A stretch of 64,000 nucleotides of DNA from Paramoeba atlantica (taxonomy: Eukaryota > Discosea): NCBI GenBank assembly GCA_977017575.1, contig CDRNVI010000020.1:1-64000 (forward strand). Reading direction: 5' to 3'. The stretch's first letter is position 1; each line of letters opens with the position of its first letter. Positions 1-9,720 of the stretch are shown here, in pieces. The notes under the pieces are model-generated. The model was not told the origin of the DNA. It did not search any database and was given only the letters and a program-made list of their open reading frames with translations. A program made the translations under genes and the position numbers.

Positions 1-2
1 GC

Positions 3-365
3 CTAAGCCGCTTTGGCAGGTAGAGACTTCCAGTTTTGTTGACAATTAGCGGTAATGGGATTGCCGTTATACAGTAAGATATTCAGTGTGCTGGCAGTTA
101 ATTCAATCGTCGTGCAATTATCTTGTGGCCACCACTGAAGTCGTCCTCTGGACAGTCGTTTATGACATAGCCAGAAACCTTGGCCATCGTAGGTCAGCAG
201 TTTGATGGCGTTACGACGACGATTGGTAAAGACAAATACCGTGCCATTAAAGGGGTCATTGTACATGTTAGCTTGGCAGACTCGACACAAACCTTCGATA
301 CCGGCTCTGAAGTCCACCGGTTCTTTGGCTAATAAAATGCGGTGTTGAGGCGTTATTTGCAACAT
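3..365 (-). CDS. tnpB: IS66-family accessory protein TnpB (Orf2-like)
   Basis: The 120-residue protein matches IS66 Orf2/TnpB in length and pattern: an N-terminal stretch with EPVDFRAGIEGL, then NDPFNGTVFVFTNRRRN, then a Tyr/Gly/Trp-rich core (YDGQGFWLCHKRLS). TnpB is a small protein needed for IS66 transposition; its exact biochemical role is unclear. It follows the upstream tnpA-like gene by 10 bp in the usual IS66 order. The large transposase TnpC would lie beyond the left window edge. It is complete as far as visible. This is a bacterial gene in a window that is otherwise eukaryotic, so the source is either endosymbiont DNA or an assembly join. Confidence 0.85.
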   Translation of the reverse strand: MLQITPQHRILLAKEPVDFRAGIEGLCRVCQANMYNDPFNGTVFVFTNRRRNAIKLLTYDGQGFWLCHKRLSRGRLQWWPQDNCTTIELTASTLNILLYNGNPITANCQQNWKSLPAKAA

Positions 366-375
366 CCGTTTATCC

Positions 376-813
376 TCAGCACAGTGTTTTCAATAGTTGG
401 GCTGTTGATGTGACATCCGCTAGACGAATAGCCACATGCAGACCATGTGGGTAATGGATAGTCAACTCACACGCGGCCGTTTGTATTGCGATGTTGGTTT
501 GAGGTGCTTTGTTCTTAATTGGTTTGACGGTGACAAAGTGTGGTGTTGTTTTACTTGATACGGCTTTTTGCTCACGCCAGCGTTTTAGTTGAGAATGATT
601 TATTCTTAATGACTTCAGTTTTGAGAATGGTATGCCGTTATTAAAGGCGCGAACAGTTGCTTGGCGTAACGCTAGTGGCACAGGCGCATTGCTAGATTTG
701 TTAGCCCGCCATTGTTCAAACTGTTGTTGCAATTGATCGAATGATGACGAATTTGCAATCTGTTTTTTACTACGTAAAGTTGTGCTGTGCGTTTTTGATT
801 TCCTTGTTCCCAT
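376..813 (-). CDS. tnpA: IS66-family TnpA-like protein
   Basis: This is a 145-residue protein directly upstream of tnpB. Its middle has a helix-turn-helix-like stretch (RQATVRAFNNGIPFSKLKSLRINHSQLKRW), and its C-terminus has the basic and Tyr/His pattern ELTIHYPHGLHVAIRLADV that IS66 TnpA proteins share. TnpA is thought to be a DNA-binding helper of transposition. The ATG at 813 was chosen because it is the first start of the open frame and gives the usual size. I could not find a convincing terminal inverted repeat of the IS between 814 and 860. Confidence 0.7.
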   Translation of the reverse strand: MGTRKSKTHSTTLRSKKQIANSSSFDQLQQQFEQWRANKSSNAPVPLALRQATVRAFNNGIPFSKLKSLRINHSQLKRWREQKAVSSKTTPHFVTVKPIKNKAPQTNIAIQTAACELTIHYPHGLHVAIRLADVTSTAQLLKTLC

Positions 814-873
814 TAAAATGTCCTCTTGATACTGTTAGCAACTTCAGGCTAAACCATCAAAAAACACTATGCA

Positions 874-1061
874 CGCACTTTTGCGGGAAGCATACTGATG
901 AGCGCAAACTGGTATGGCGTCGTGCTGAACGTGTCTGTTGGAAAAAAATCATGCGTGAACTGGGATACAGTAATCGCATGACTGGTTTGCGTAAGTGGCA
1001 GTGGGCGTTGCGCAAGATTGCGGCACGATTGAATATACAAGCAACATCAAAGCTGCACTAA
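874..1061 (+). pseudogene. Short bacterial-style ORF remnant, unidentified
   Basis: The open frame encodes a basic peptide of about 62 residues (RKLVWRRAERVCWKK, then RMTGLRKWQWALRKIAARL) ending in TAA at 1061. It starts right behind the IS66 end with no good ribosome binding site, so it is probably the 3' end of a gene cut by the IS. I do not recognise the family. GC content resembles the neighbouring IS genes and differs from the AT-rich gene that follows. Confidence 0.3.
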
Positions 1062-1400
1062 TCATTTTAAATTAGCTTAGCATTTCATCTAATTACATAT
1101 TAGAGTTAAATACAAATTAACATAAACAACATCGAAGAAAATATAAATACTAATTTGTTCACATAAAGTAGACAAATTGAAAAACCTACTTCAGAAAATA
1201 ACTCGTATTTTGAAGGCTTGCTATGCATAAAAATAGAGTATAAGATGATTAGCCATGTTACGGTAATTTCGAAAATACAGGAAGTATATAAAGGCAATTT
1301 ATTAAAACTATTGCAATTTGTCTTCTTTATCTTCCCTTGTGCTTTAACCATGTACCAGTTTGACAGTTCTTGATTTGGCTTATTTAAGGGAGATAATATT
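1062..1400. other. AT-rich intergenic stretch
   Basis: There is no convincing gene here. The only open frame is an 81-codon, hydrophobic, low-complexity minus-strand frame that I do not trust. The right end carries the ribosome binding site of the next gene: AAGGGAG at 1385-1391, ten bases before the ATG at 1401. Confidence 0.5.
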
Positions 1401-2897
1401 ATGTTAGGGAAACAGGAAGAAGCTAATTATTCTGAAGTAGAAATAGAGGTTGATTGCTTTGTTTGTCCGATTTCATTTGAAGTGATGGTAGATCCTGTTA
1501 TCACGCCATACGGAAAAAGCTATGAAAGGAGTAGTATCGAAGTTTGGTTAGAAAACCATAATACAGATCCATATACTAATCAGCCCTTGACTAATCATCA
1601 ACTTGTGCCAAATATTGGATTAAGAGAAGCGATTGCAGTATGGAAAAAATTAGATGAAAAATGGCAAGAACATGCCAAACGGTATAAGACAATAGAGCAA
1701 GAAAAGCAGACACAGCAACAAGAAATATTAAAATTGAAAGAACAACAACAGCAACAGGAAACAAAAATATCGGAAATTGAAGCAAAACAAAAATTACAAG
1801 AAGAACAATTGGAACATGAAAAAGCACATAGTTCTATTGTTACAAAGAGAATACATGCACTTAGCCGCAAGAAAACAGAATCGCATAAAGAAGAGCCCTT
1901 GCTCGTTTGTTTTAGGTTTCATTTCCCTAAAGAATCTGTTGAAGTCGATGAGTTATTAAAAAAAGGAGAACAAGACTCACTAAGACTAGCAATCTCAATT
2001 TTAGATAAGCTTATCAAACGTGGTAGTGATAATTTGCATATTCTCTTAGCCACCCACGGATTTCTAAATGAAAAATTAGGTAGATTGACAGTTGAAATGT
2101 CATATTACGAAAAAGCCTATACAGAATATAAAAAACTTGAAAGAATGGCTATTGATAATAAAAGTTTTCTCTCTACAGTTTATGCAAGGCACGGTTGGTG
2201 CTTATATAGAATACAAGGTATGACCAAGAGTATACCACTTGCCGAAAGAGTTGAATTATTAAAAGAAGCGTCAACTTTATATGACCAAGCTATTTTACAT
2301 GCTGCAAATAATGTGCATGAGATTGTACATAAAGGCTCAATCCTAAAAGTCTTGTACGATCTTACCTCAAAGGAGACGGGGGAGATATATCATGATCAAG
2401 CTATTGCTCTGTTTAATTCACTGACTGATACTGATGAAGCCGATAAAGCTTATTTAGAATTAGGAAAAATATATTTTAAACGGTTAGAACATAAAAAAGG
2501 ATTTGAGCTAATTGAAAAAGCTGTAAAGTTAAATCCAATAGCCTATTATTATAATGAATTAGGTGGCCACTATAAGTCCTACGCATTCAAATTTGTGAAA
2601 GACAAAAGAACAAAAAATGAGTATTTTAGAAAAGCGATAGAATGTTATAAAGAATCTTTAGCGATCTACAGTCAAGATGAAGTTACGAATTGTAATTTAG
2701 GCTATTGTTTAACACAGTTGGGCCCACAATGTTGGGAAGAAGCAAAGCAATACTACGAAAATGCACTTGCAATTGATAGCCAACATCCACAAACGTTAAA
2801 AAATATGGAATGGCTTACTGAAAAGATGAGTGGTACAAATAGAGTAAATACATTTGACAAAAAAGGTAAAGGCTATGGCAGTTCGACTGGCATTTGA
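1401..2897 (+). CDS. U-box / coiled-coil / TPR protein of bacterial type
   Basis: The 498-codon frame opens with a U-box at about residues 18-85 (FVCPISFEVMVDPVITPYGK, then NTDPYTNQPL). U-boxes are E3 ubiquitin-ligase folds that recruit E2 enzymes. A Gln/Glu/Lys-rich coiled coil follows (about 95-150), then helical repeats with TPR character from about 200 to 480 (for example YLELGKIYFKRL and CNLGYCLTQLGP). U-box proteins in bacteria are typically secreted effectors of intracellular species such as Legionella LubX, so a role in host ubiquitination is an inference. The start is fixed by AAGGGAG ten bases upstream. The last residues from about 2868 lie across a junction: from there another frame encodes an RNase H fragment of a eukaryotic retroelement, so the natural C-terminus is probably lost. 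Confidence 0.7.
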   Translation: MLGKQEEANYSEVEIEVDCFVCPISFEVMVDPVITPYGKSYERSSIEVWLENHNTDPYTNQPLTNHQLVPNIGLREAIAVWKKLDEKWQEHAKRYKTIEQEKQTQQQEILKLKEQQQQQETKISEIEAKQKLQEEQLEHEKAHSSIVTKRIHALSRKKTESHKEEPLLVCFRFHFPKESVEVDELLKKGEQDSLRLAISILDKLIKRGSDNLHILLATHGFLNEKLGRLTVEMSYYEKAYTEYKKLERMAIDNKSFLSTVYARHGWCLYRIQGMTKSIPLAERVELLKEASTLYDQAILHAANNVHEIVHKGSILKVLYDLTSKETGEIYHDQAIALFNSLTDTDEADKAYLELGKIYFKRLEHKKGFELIEKAVKLNPIAYYYNELGGHYKSYAFKFVKDKRTKNEYFRKAIECYKESLAIYSQDEVTNCNLGYCLTQLGPQCWEEAKQYYENALAIDSQHPQTLKNMEWLTEKMSGTNRVNTFDKKGKGYGSSTGI

Positions 2898-3290
2898 AAA
2901 ACTGGGCCACCACTTTCAAAAGGGGACTTGTGTGGACCTCTTTATAGATAATACGTCGTGCGAAGCTGCCCTTAATCGTAAAGTTGCAAAGTCAGATAGC
3001 ATTGCGGGGGAGCTCAAACATATACTCAAAAAGAATCAGAATCTTGGCGTATGCATTATGGCTCGCTACATAAAATCTGCCGATAACCCCGCGGACCCGA
3101 TTAGCCGGTTATGAAAGTATTCAAATCAGAAATAATGTAGTACTCAAAAAAAAAAAAAACAGATGCGCTCAGTGACTTGGTCAAATAAGCAATAGCGGGG
3201 CTATACATGTAGGTGTTTCAGTAGGTGGCCGCCACCATTTGCTGAAAACACATGCGCTCGGGTGGTAGTATTACGTGCGAGCGGGCTGGT

Positions 3291-3487
3291 TCGCGGAGTT
3301 GGCGGACGGGATGCCCGTTCGTAAGTAAAGGAGTTTTTTGTGGATTTGTTTCAAATACTGTAAGTTTGATTGAAATGGCCAGGTACCTTAATTTCTTTTC
3401 ATGGATAGGTGGTGAGGATACTAAAGCAGTTGAATTCTTTGAATTGCTTTATGAAGAAAGATATTACATGATTTAGGAATTGGTTTC
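3291..3487 (+). repeat. VIPER-like repeat A, first copy (5' part)
   Basis: This segment is repeated almost exactly at about 5803-5998, starting at TTCGCGGAGTTGGCGGACGG. The remaining end of this copy resumes at about 5467-5526 after an insertion, and the same stretch is uninterrupted in the second copy. Confidence 0.75.
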
Positions 3488-3858
3488 TGAATGTAGTCGG
3501 TTTTCTCGACTCTCCGACAGCACTCCCATCTTATGCCTTTTACTTTACGACCTGTGCCTCCGAAATGTGGTCGTTACGGGAGTTGATCGTGCCGACAGTG
3601 CTTACTCTCACGCCTTGCTCTTTCGAGTGAGGTTCCCCAACGTGAGGTAGGTAGGATCAGGTTTTTTTTTTTCTCGAAAGACCCGGTCCGAAACGTGCAA
3701 TGATTATAAGTTTACTTACTAATGCCTTCTTGAAATACAATCACAAGTGTCTCTTTCGAAGATTGAAGATGGGGTATTCCTAAGAGGAAATATCAATATT
3801 GTCCGATTCATGTTGAGCAAGCGCTTAGTCTCGAGCACAGAAGTACATGGAGGTTTAA
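3488..3858. other. Unassigned non-coding insertion segment
   Basis: No gene is supported here. The stretch lies between the interrupted VIPER-like repeat and the foldback-like element. It has a C/T-rich start and a T tract at 3662-3671. The origin is not recognised. Confidence 0.3.
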
Positions 3859-4399
3859 GGCTAGGGGGGACCTTCGATGAGTACTCATCGTAAGTTGTAG
3901 ACTTTCGATGAGTCTCACGGAAAGTTGTAGACTTTCGATGAGTACTCATCGAAGGTGTTTTTGACTTTTTCACTTTTTCATATTTTACTAAATTTTTGCG
4001 AAGGGCGAACTGTGAGCGTAGTCCTGGGACATAATAATATTTTTTGGCGACCCGTGCGCTCCAGCGCGCGGGTCGCGCACTGAGAACCTGTGTCTACCCC
4101 TTCCGCAGGATTGTCCAGAGGCAAGGCCCAACTGTGAGCGTAGCCCACTTCTGGAGGCAAAAGCCCCCGTTTGCAAGCAAGGCCCAACTGTGAGCGTAGC
4201 CCACTTCTGGAGGCAAATGAATGAAAAAAGGCCTTGCGTGCTATAACGTAAATATTAAATACTAGTAGTACGAAGTGAAGGGGCTCAGACCCCCACACCC
4301 CGCAGCCGAGGCTGGGTGTTGGTGGGTGGGCCTCGAAACTCGTAGTACAGCTACAAAAAGGAAATAAAGTCTACTAAATATGTTGATGTTTGAAAGTCA

Positions 4400-4545
4400 T
4401 AAACTGAAGAATATGAGAAAGAAGAAACTTATAATACATGTGCCCCGAAGGGCCATATCATAAGTTCATATATTTATGTGCCCCGAAGGGCCAGGTTATT
4501 AAACGTAAATAGCCCTCGCCTAAATTTCATCTCGTAAACTATTAG
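4400..4545 (+). mobile_element. SIRE-like non-coding element, 3' fragment
   Basis: The segment carries two copies of the TGCCCCGAAGGGCC hairpin (near 4441 and 4480) and ends with GCCCTCGCCTAAATTT and CGTAAACTATTAG. This is the same 3' end as the complete elements at 20580-21516 and 20935-21445. It is inserted into the start of a C-type LINE ORF; the left boundary is approximate because no matching 5' end was found. Confidence 0.55.
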
Positions 4546-4613
4546 AGCTACTCCTGATTCTTTTGCTTTGGAGCGTGTGAACACTCCCATGAAAGGTAAA
4601 GAAAGTAAATAAT
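4546..4613 (-). CDS. C-type LINE, N-terminal fragment (C0)
   Basis: An ATG at 4590-4588 opens MGVFTRSKAKESGVA, almost the same as the start MGVVTRSKAKETGAA of LINE C8. The 5' UTR (4591-4613) joins directly to an SL copy. The frame is cut after 15 codons by the SIRE-like insertion, and no further part of this copy is visible. The whole fragment lies inside the foldback-like element, so it was carried or inserted there. Confidence 0.7.
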
Positions 4614-4645
4614 CAACAAGGTACAGAAACTGTATCTTTATCGTT
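4614..4645 (-). other. Spliced-leader exon copy fused to LINE 5' UTR (copy 1)
   Basis: This is the 32-base SL core on the minus strand, containing ACAGTTTCTGTAC and ending CCTTGTTG, identical in all five copies of the window. It is followed with no intron by the LINE 5' UTR, as in a trans-spliced mRNA. Confidence 0.85.
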
Positions 4646-5526
4646 AAAGATTATTGTACGTGTGCTTCTCTCTAGATTCGTGGGAAGCAATTTGCGAAGC
4701 CCAACTACCTTGATAACAAATTTTAGTACCCATTCGTGGGAAGCAATTGGCGATGCCCAACTACCTTGATAACAAATTTTAGTACCCATTTTGGCCGCGC
4801 GGGGGCCCCCGCGTGAGCGGGGGTGCGCGCGGCCGCGAAACGGCGAGGGCCCGCGTGAGCGGGCCTGAGCCGTACCCCGCCTAGGATTCCCCTGTGCGTC
4901 GTTAGTGGGAAGCAATTTGCGAAGCTCACTGAATTTCGTAGTTTTCGCTACGCAGGCGTTGTCAACTTATAGTGAAGTGTTATATAGTGAAGTGTAGGAT
5001 ACTGAACGCACGGAAAATGAAAATCAAAAAAAATTCTTGGGTATTCCACAAAAGTCCTTGACTTCCACCGTAAATTTCCGTTCGTTGAGTACTCAACGAA
5101 CGTACGCCCAACCCAAAATCTCTATTAGAGTCGCTCAAAAACGCTTCGATGAGTACTCATCGAAAGTTGTATACTTTCGATGAGACTCACGGAAAGTTGT
5201 AGACTTTCGATGAGTACTCATCGAAGGTCCCCCCTACCCGAGGTTTAATTATAATTATTATTAGTTTACGTGATGAAATTTAGACGAGTATATTATAAGA
5301 GTTTACGAAAAGAATTTTAGGAAGTGTGCAGTGGTTAACACCCCTCGTTTATACACCCCCCAATAAATACTGGTGGGCTGATTGCTTGTGGAAGGAGGAA
5401 AAACTAAGAAATTTACATACATTCATATCCCCCCCAATGGACCTACTTGGTTCGCATAAAAAAAAAAATTGGTTTCATTTTATTTATTCTTGTTCATTAT
5501 GTGTGAGAAAGAAGACGCTGATTTCT

Positions 5527-5716
5527 ATAAGTATACGTTTAGAAATTTAGGATGATTGATATAATGGCCCTTCGGGGCACATAATATTTATATTATGAGA
5601 TATGATTTGTTTGTTTTGTTTATATAAGTGTACGTTTAGAAATTTAGGATGATTGATATAATGGCCCTTCGGGGCACATAATATTTATATTATGAGATAT
5701 GATTTGTTTGTTTTGT
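5527..5716 (+). repeat. Tandem duplication of about 95 bp in VIPER-like segment B
   Basis: Two adjacent copies each contain ACGTTTAGAAATTTAGG, GGCCCTTCGGGGCAC and a T/G-rich end. The GCCC-TTCG-GGGC core would make a UUCG tetraloop hairpin in plus-strand RNA. The same modules, reversed, end the SIRE-like elements. Confidence 0.7.
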
Positions 5717-5802
5717 TTAGAGATTTCATTTATTTAGTTTGGTATAGTGACACTCCTTCTCTAACCTTTTTATTGCGCCCGCCCACCAACCCCCAACCAC
5801 TT

Positions 5803-6048
5803 CGCGGAGTTGGCGGACGGGATGCCCGTTCGTAAGTAAAGGAGTTTGTTGTGGATTTGTTTCAAATACTGTAAGTTTGATTGAAATGGCCAGGTACCTT
5901 AATTTCTTTTCATGGATAGGTGGTGAGGATACTAAAGCAGTTGAATTCTTTGAATTGCTTTATGAAGAAAGATATTACATGATTTAGGAATTGGTTTCAT
6001 TTTATTTATTCTTGTTCATTATGTGTGAGAAAGAAGACGCTGATTTCG
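5803..6048 (+). repeat. VIPER-like repeat A, second copy
   Basis: This is an uninterrupted copy of repeat A, matching 3291-3487 plus 5467-5526. Its end (AAGAAGACGCTGATTTC) marks the likely 3' terminus of the retroelement. Confidence 0.7.
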
Positions 6049-6058
6049 GGCTCTGGAA

Positions 6059-7176
6059 ATGCCTTCGGAGCGAACGGATCCGCGAGAATCAACGTGCTCA
6101 CCACCGCCACCGTCACCTGTGACACAGCAGACGGGGAAGTGGCGCATCTGCATCAAGAAATCGTTCGCTGTGGCAGCTGACGCCATACAAACCGCTTCAA
6201 ACGCAATGTCCGATACAGTTTTCAGCTCCGCAGATAACGTACAATCTGCAAATAACGTGCAACGCGGGGAACTCTACGACTCTCCTTCGGCGCAAAACGA
6301 AGACGTGCATGCACAAATTTTGACAGAACAGAAGCGGCTTCCATCACCACAACCGGTTGACATGCAGCCAATGCCCCCGGCCATGCAGGGCATCCTGCAA
6401 AGCTCTTCGTCGGACGTGATCCCCAACGTTGCTACAGGGGAAGCGATAGACGAAGGAACCACTTTCCACGAATGCATGTCTCCTTCGATATGCGTAGAAA
6501 ACTCTCGCACAGAAAACCCCCCCGAAGAAGCAGAACACCTTCCCGCCGAAAGAAGAAAGCACCCGAGGAGCGACCTCCGCCGCCACCGCCGCCACCCCCA
6601 CCAACACCCCCGCCTCCGCCCTCGCCCGCTCCACCACCATCTCCTCCACCTCCGCCTCCTCCTCCGCCGCCTCTTCAGTCGACGTCACCTTCGACTCCAC
6701 CGTCTCCTCCACCGCCCCAGCAGCCATCGCCGACACCACCGCCGACGCCATCGCCGACGAGAACGCCATCATTGCCGCCACCATTGCCAACGCCAAGAAC
6801 GCCAATGCCAACGCCACGGGCAACCCGAAACCAAGAGAGACAACAGTCTTCTGGAAACTCACCGTCTTCGCCTCCACTGCGTTCCTCCATACCGCCGCCT
6901 TCGTCGTCTCAATTGATGTCGCCGTCCACTCGACCATCACCACAACATACGAATAGTGAAGGAAAATCGAGTAGTACAATCAAAATCAAGAATGCAAATT
7001 TCACATTTGATTTCTTTAAGCGCCGTGGTAAACAGCTCAATTTGATGCAGAAAGAAGCGAGAAACGTCAATCCCATCATTCGTGAACCTGATGGTAGCAT
7101 AAACATTAAAACGAACAATGCTAAGTGCACTGCGTTCACGAACCAAAGCACGGAACTTACGTATGCTAATAGTTAG
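6059..7176 (+). CDS. Proline-rich open region, unassigned (two overlapping frames)
   Basis: Two plus-strand frames overlap: 6059-6916, and 6472-7176 with a long Pro/Ser-rich run between about residues 30 and 140. The second frame ends in a basic and Asn-rich tail (FDFFKRRGKQ, INIKTNNAKC). Pro-rich tracts of this type occur near the N-terminus of LINE C8 and C1, so this may be the start of a C-type LINE ORF on the plus strand, broken by one frame change. No conserved domain is visible. The opposite strand is open as an Ala/Val-rich frame, which I take to be a shadow of the same biased composition. Confidence 0.3.
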
Positions 7177-7769
7177 TTAGTTATTATCCAGCCATTTGTC
7201 TGCGAACAGATGTGGCTGCCTCACTTCACGCGTAGGTCGCGTTGCCGGTGCTCCACGCGAGGAGTAATCTTCTAGCACGAGAGCGGTTGGCTCAATCATA
7301 TAAGAAGACACCGGACTTTAGACAGACATTACCCTAGTTATTTGATGCCTTGTTTTATTGGCATTGGGCAAAACCATCTATAGGAAAGGTGTAATGCCCT
7401 AGTTCTTTAGCATCTTGCTATTTTGATGCCGGGTACCTCCTTTCGTAAGCTTTCTAGTTCGCTTACATATTGTACGCATCTATACCAATATCGTATGTAT
7501 CACTTGTTCCATATAAGTCCTGTATTTCATACGACGTACTTCCTGCCTATGATATCATAAATGGGAAACTTTAATTTAAGTTTCTGAAATCAACGGACCC
7601 TTTCTTCTGCCATAAACTTCGTAAAATAAGGTAAACAAAGAAATCAACAAGGTACACGTATGCTAATGCTGCCACCCCGTCGCCAAAGGATCCCATCACA
7701 ACCGATGACATTGTGCTACGCCCTCTGAATCCGTCGCATAAAGCTATGGAAAATTATCGTCGGATACAA
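7177..7769. other. Non-coding stretch with two covarying hairpins
   Basis: No gene is seen. Two copies of the hairpin family described under findings lie at 7331-7368 (stem GATGCC/GGCATT) and 7396-7434 (stem GCATC/GATGC). An 11-base partial match to the SL 3' end occurs at 7645-7655 (minus strand). Confidence 0.5.
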
Positions 7770-7975
7770 GCTTAATAGTCCACGTTTGGAAATTTAGCCG
7801 CGGGCAGGGAGTTGTTTATGCCTGCTTGGCCCTTCGGGGCACATAATTTCTTCAAATTATGATTTGTTTCAAATAGTGTTGTAATTTCATTATTCATTCT
7901 TTATATTCTTGGTAGGCTATTTTTTCTACTTACGTTTCAAAAGTTTTTGTTTCTACTTACGTTTCAAAAGTTTCT
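7770..7975 (-). mobile_element. SIRE-like non-coding element fragment
   Basis: Read on the minus strand, this contains the same modules as the element at 20580-21516: the segment around AAATTATGTGCC, the hairpin TGCCCCGAAGGGCC, and the end CTAAATTTCCAAACGTGG. It is important as the empty-site reference: here AAATTATG runs straight into TGCCCCG, the position where the 511-bp element at 20935-21445 is inserted in the other copy. Confidence 0.6.
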
Positions 7976-8895
7976 CCCGACGCAGCCAGCTCCGCAGGTA
8001 CCCGCGAAACCCACTCATGTTCCCCCTACCCCAGGCCCAGCGAGACGGAAGATACGTCCATCTGGCAGAGCTTTGAGCCCGGCCCGTGAACCACCAAGCC
8101 CGCTCCCAAGTAATCTCCCGAGTCTCCCCACGAGCTCGTTTACCAGTCCCTACCCTATTCCGCTCGACGCTCCGGAGGCCCCAATTCGTCGCAAAGGGAC
8201 CCTCAACCCTGACCAGGTTGAGGCTTCTCGCTCGCCTCGTCGATACGATGCCCTCGACATTGACCACGCCGAGGTGCCCCAGCGTTCACGCCTTGATGCC
8301 CGAGGAATCATGGCCAGCCAGGACAAAGAAGAGTTTGTCATGAAAGTGATTGACCTTCTGCGCAAACGCTATGAGGTCACCGTCGAAGCTGTATGGTCTC
8401 TTCCCCGAGATGGCCTACGGCAGACGGCTATAGGGCGGGTGCATATGACGCATCCCAATGACCCTGAATCAACTGAGTTGTTCACAGAATGGGATGGGGA
8501 CGTGAATACAGCCTACCGTTTTCCCCATCCCGATATCAATTACCACTCCTTGGACCTTGCCCATGTTCGGGCGCAGATGCCGGGTGGGAAACCAGTTGAA
8601 TATTTGATTCCGGCGTTTGAACGCGTCCGTGTTACGGACCCGAAAAGCTTCTCCCCCTACGATCCAGTTACTTGGCAACCGTGGATCGACACGGATGATT
8701 TGTTCAAGCCACGTGAACTCATCCGTGAGCTGCGCGAAGCTCCGCAGCTTGGGGTACGCTTCAACCCTCCGCCGCAGCGTGAGCGCCTGTTCAAAATGTT
8801 GACTGAATGGGTTTACGCTGCGCGCAACACAGAGGGTTGGCTAGAGAAGCACAACCTCGCCCTGTATATCGAGCATCTGCTCCTCGATATATTCC
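7976..8895 (+). CDS. Retroelement-like ORF fragment P1 (beta-rich and helical domain)
   Basis: The frame is open from 7947. The first residues belong to the SIRE-like fragment, so the element-derived part begins near 7976. A Pro-rich start leads to a region with VEAVWSLPRDG, IGRVHM and FTEWDGDVN, then SPYDPVTWQPWI and a helical segment ending near LLLDIFL. The minus-strand ORF P2 (8940-9720) has the same two regions in the same order (EVTWFPVGG, WRGTVED; NPRDVTTWSTYI). Their pattern recalls the N-terminal domains of C-type LINE ORFs, so I infer divergent LINE fragments. The frame stops at 8948, but the last residues are read through the junction with P2. Confidence 0.35.
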
Positions 8896-8939
8896 TTGCA
8901 GAATGCGTATCTGGTCAACTGTGCTTTGGCCGACGTTTT

Positions 8940-9720
8940 TGTGATTGACGGCGTCGCTGTTCACGCCCCCTCTTTCTGCGCTATCGTCTATCCAAGCACA
9001 CAAGATATCCCAAAGGGCTTGTAGCTGTGGTGACATTCGAGAAGGGAGATCCAGCGCCGTTCGCAACCGCTGTTTCAATATTTCAATCCCTAGTGGCCCC
9101 CGGGTAATGTATGTGCTCCATGTTGTAACGTCCCGGGGGTTGAAACTGTCGTTCGTCTCTTCTGATGGTGCAGTTTCATCGTCCGATTCGGGCAATTTGC
9201 CTGGCATCTTTGGCTCACTTGCTGATATCACGATGCGCGTATAACACACGTTGCTATTAGGCAGAGGATAGTTACCCCATGGGTAGGAAACAATGATAGG
9301 ATTTTCCTCGTCTCCATTGTCCTCTACCGTACCTCGCCATGTTGTCGCTGTCTCTTTCCTACCTCCAACGGGGAACCAGGTTACTTCGACTTCTATGTCA
9401 TTCTGTTGCATGGTCGCCATAACCTCATTGACTTGACTCTCTACTTCCTCTGGGAGCATAACCCTTTGTGCGGCGTATTGCTTGTTGAGCTCTTCTGGCA
9501 CACTGCATCTCTTTTTCAAGGAGGTTGGAAGAGGACATAAGGTGTTCCCAGGTGCTTGTCCGTGTCGCGGTGCAGATGGATCCGTAATGTTTGTCTCTTT
9601 TCGTCTTTTCCGTTCACGCTCCTCCATCGCATCAACCTTCGAAGTGACTTTTTCAAGTGCACGCGTTAGCTTTTCCACGACTGTATTGACCTGTTCGGTG
9701 AGGAAAACATCTGGAAGTGA
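8940..9720 (-). CDS. Retroelement-like ORF fragment P2, convergent homologue of P1
   Basis: The frame has a charged coiled-coil start (VEKLTRALEKVTSKVDAMEE), then EVEVTWFPVGGRKETATTWR, VSYPWGN, and a helical part (DVTTWSTYITRGPLGIEILK; LQALWDILCAWID). It is homologous to P1 but clearly diverged, so the two are relatives placed tail to tail and not a recent inverted duplication. Residues after about 8940 run antisense into P1 and are probably not native. An upstream in-frame extension to about 9720 is open. The function is unknown; a LINE N-terminal region is the likeliest reading. Confidence 0.35.

Larger units (their letters stand above)
3859..5239. mobile_element. Mutator/foldback-like element with palindromic terminal repeats
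   Basis: The ends are inverted repeats of about 95 bp. Each outer end reads TAGGGGGGACCTTCGATGAG and is built from copies of a perfect 20-bp palindrome centred on GAGTACTC, with TTTCGATGAG spacers. A 9-bp direct repeat GAGGTTTAA flanks the element (3850-3858 and 5240-5248), the target duplication size of Mutator-like elements. There is no transposase. The interior has a 56-bp tandem duplication (about 4121-4232), a 62-bp tandem duplication (about 4675-4790), a LINE 5' fragment with SL, and a piece of a SIRE-like element. A further perfect palindrome of 24 bp lies at 5081-5104. Confidence 0.6.
2868..6048 (+). mobile_element. VIPER-like tyrosine-recombinase retroelement, incomplete fossil
   Basis: An RNase H segment (2868-3114; motifs DLFIDNTS and ADNPADPISRL) is followed by the repeat system of the element's 3' end. 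Repeat A begins at 3291 and recurs at 5803-6048; between them lies a B segment (5527-5802) ending in a CCCACCAACCCCCAACC block. This A-B-A layout is typical of DIRS/Ngaro/VIPER elements with split direct repeats. The first A copy is interrupted by other insertions, including the 3859-5239 element. The element is broken and only its 3' part is present. The two A copies are nearly identical, so it looks fairly young. Confidence 0.6.

Noticed and set aside
1359-1384. TTGACA and TATTTA as a bacterial promoter for the U-box gene
   Set aside because: The -10-like box directly abuts the ribosome binding site, so the start point would fall in or behind it.
6344-6979. Ala/Val-rich minus-strand ORF
   Set aside because: It is the complement of a Pro-rich GC-biased stretch. 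No domain or start context supports it.
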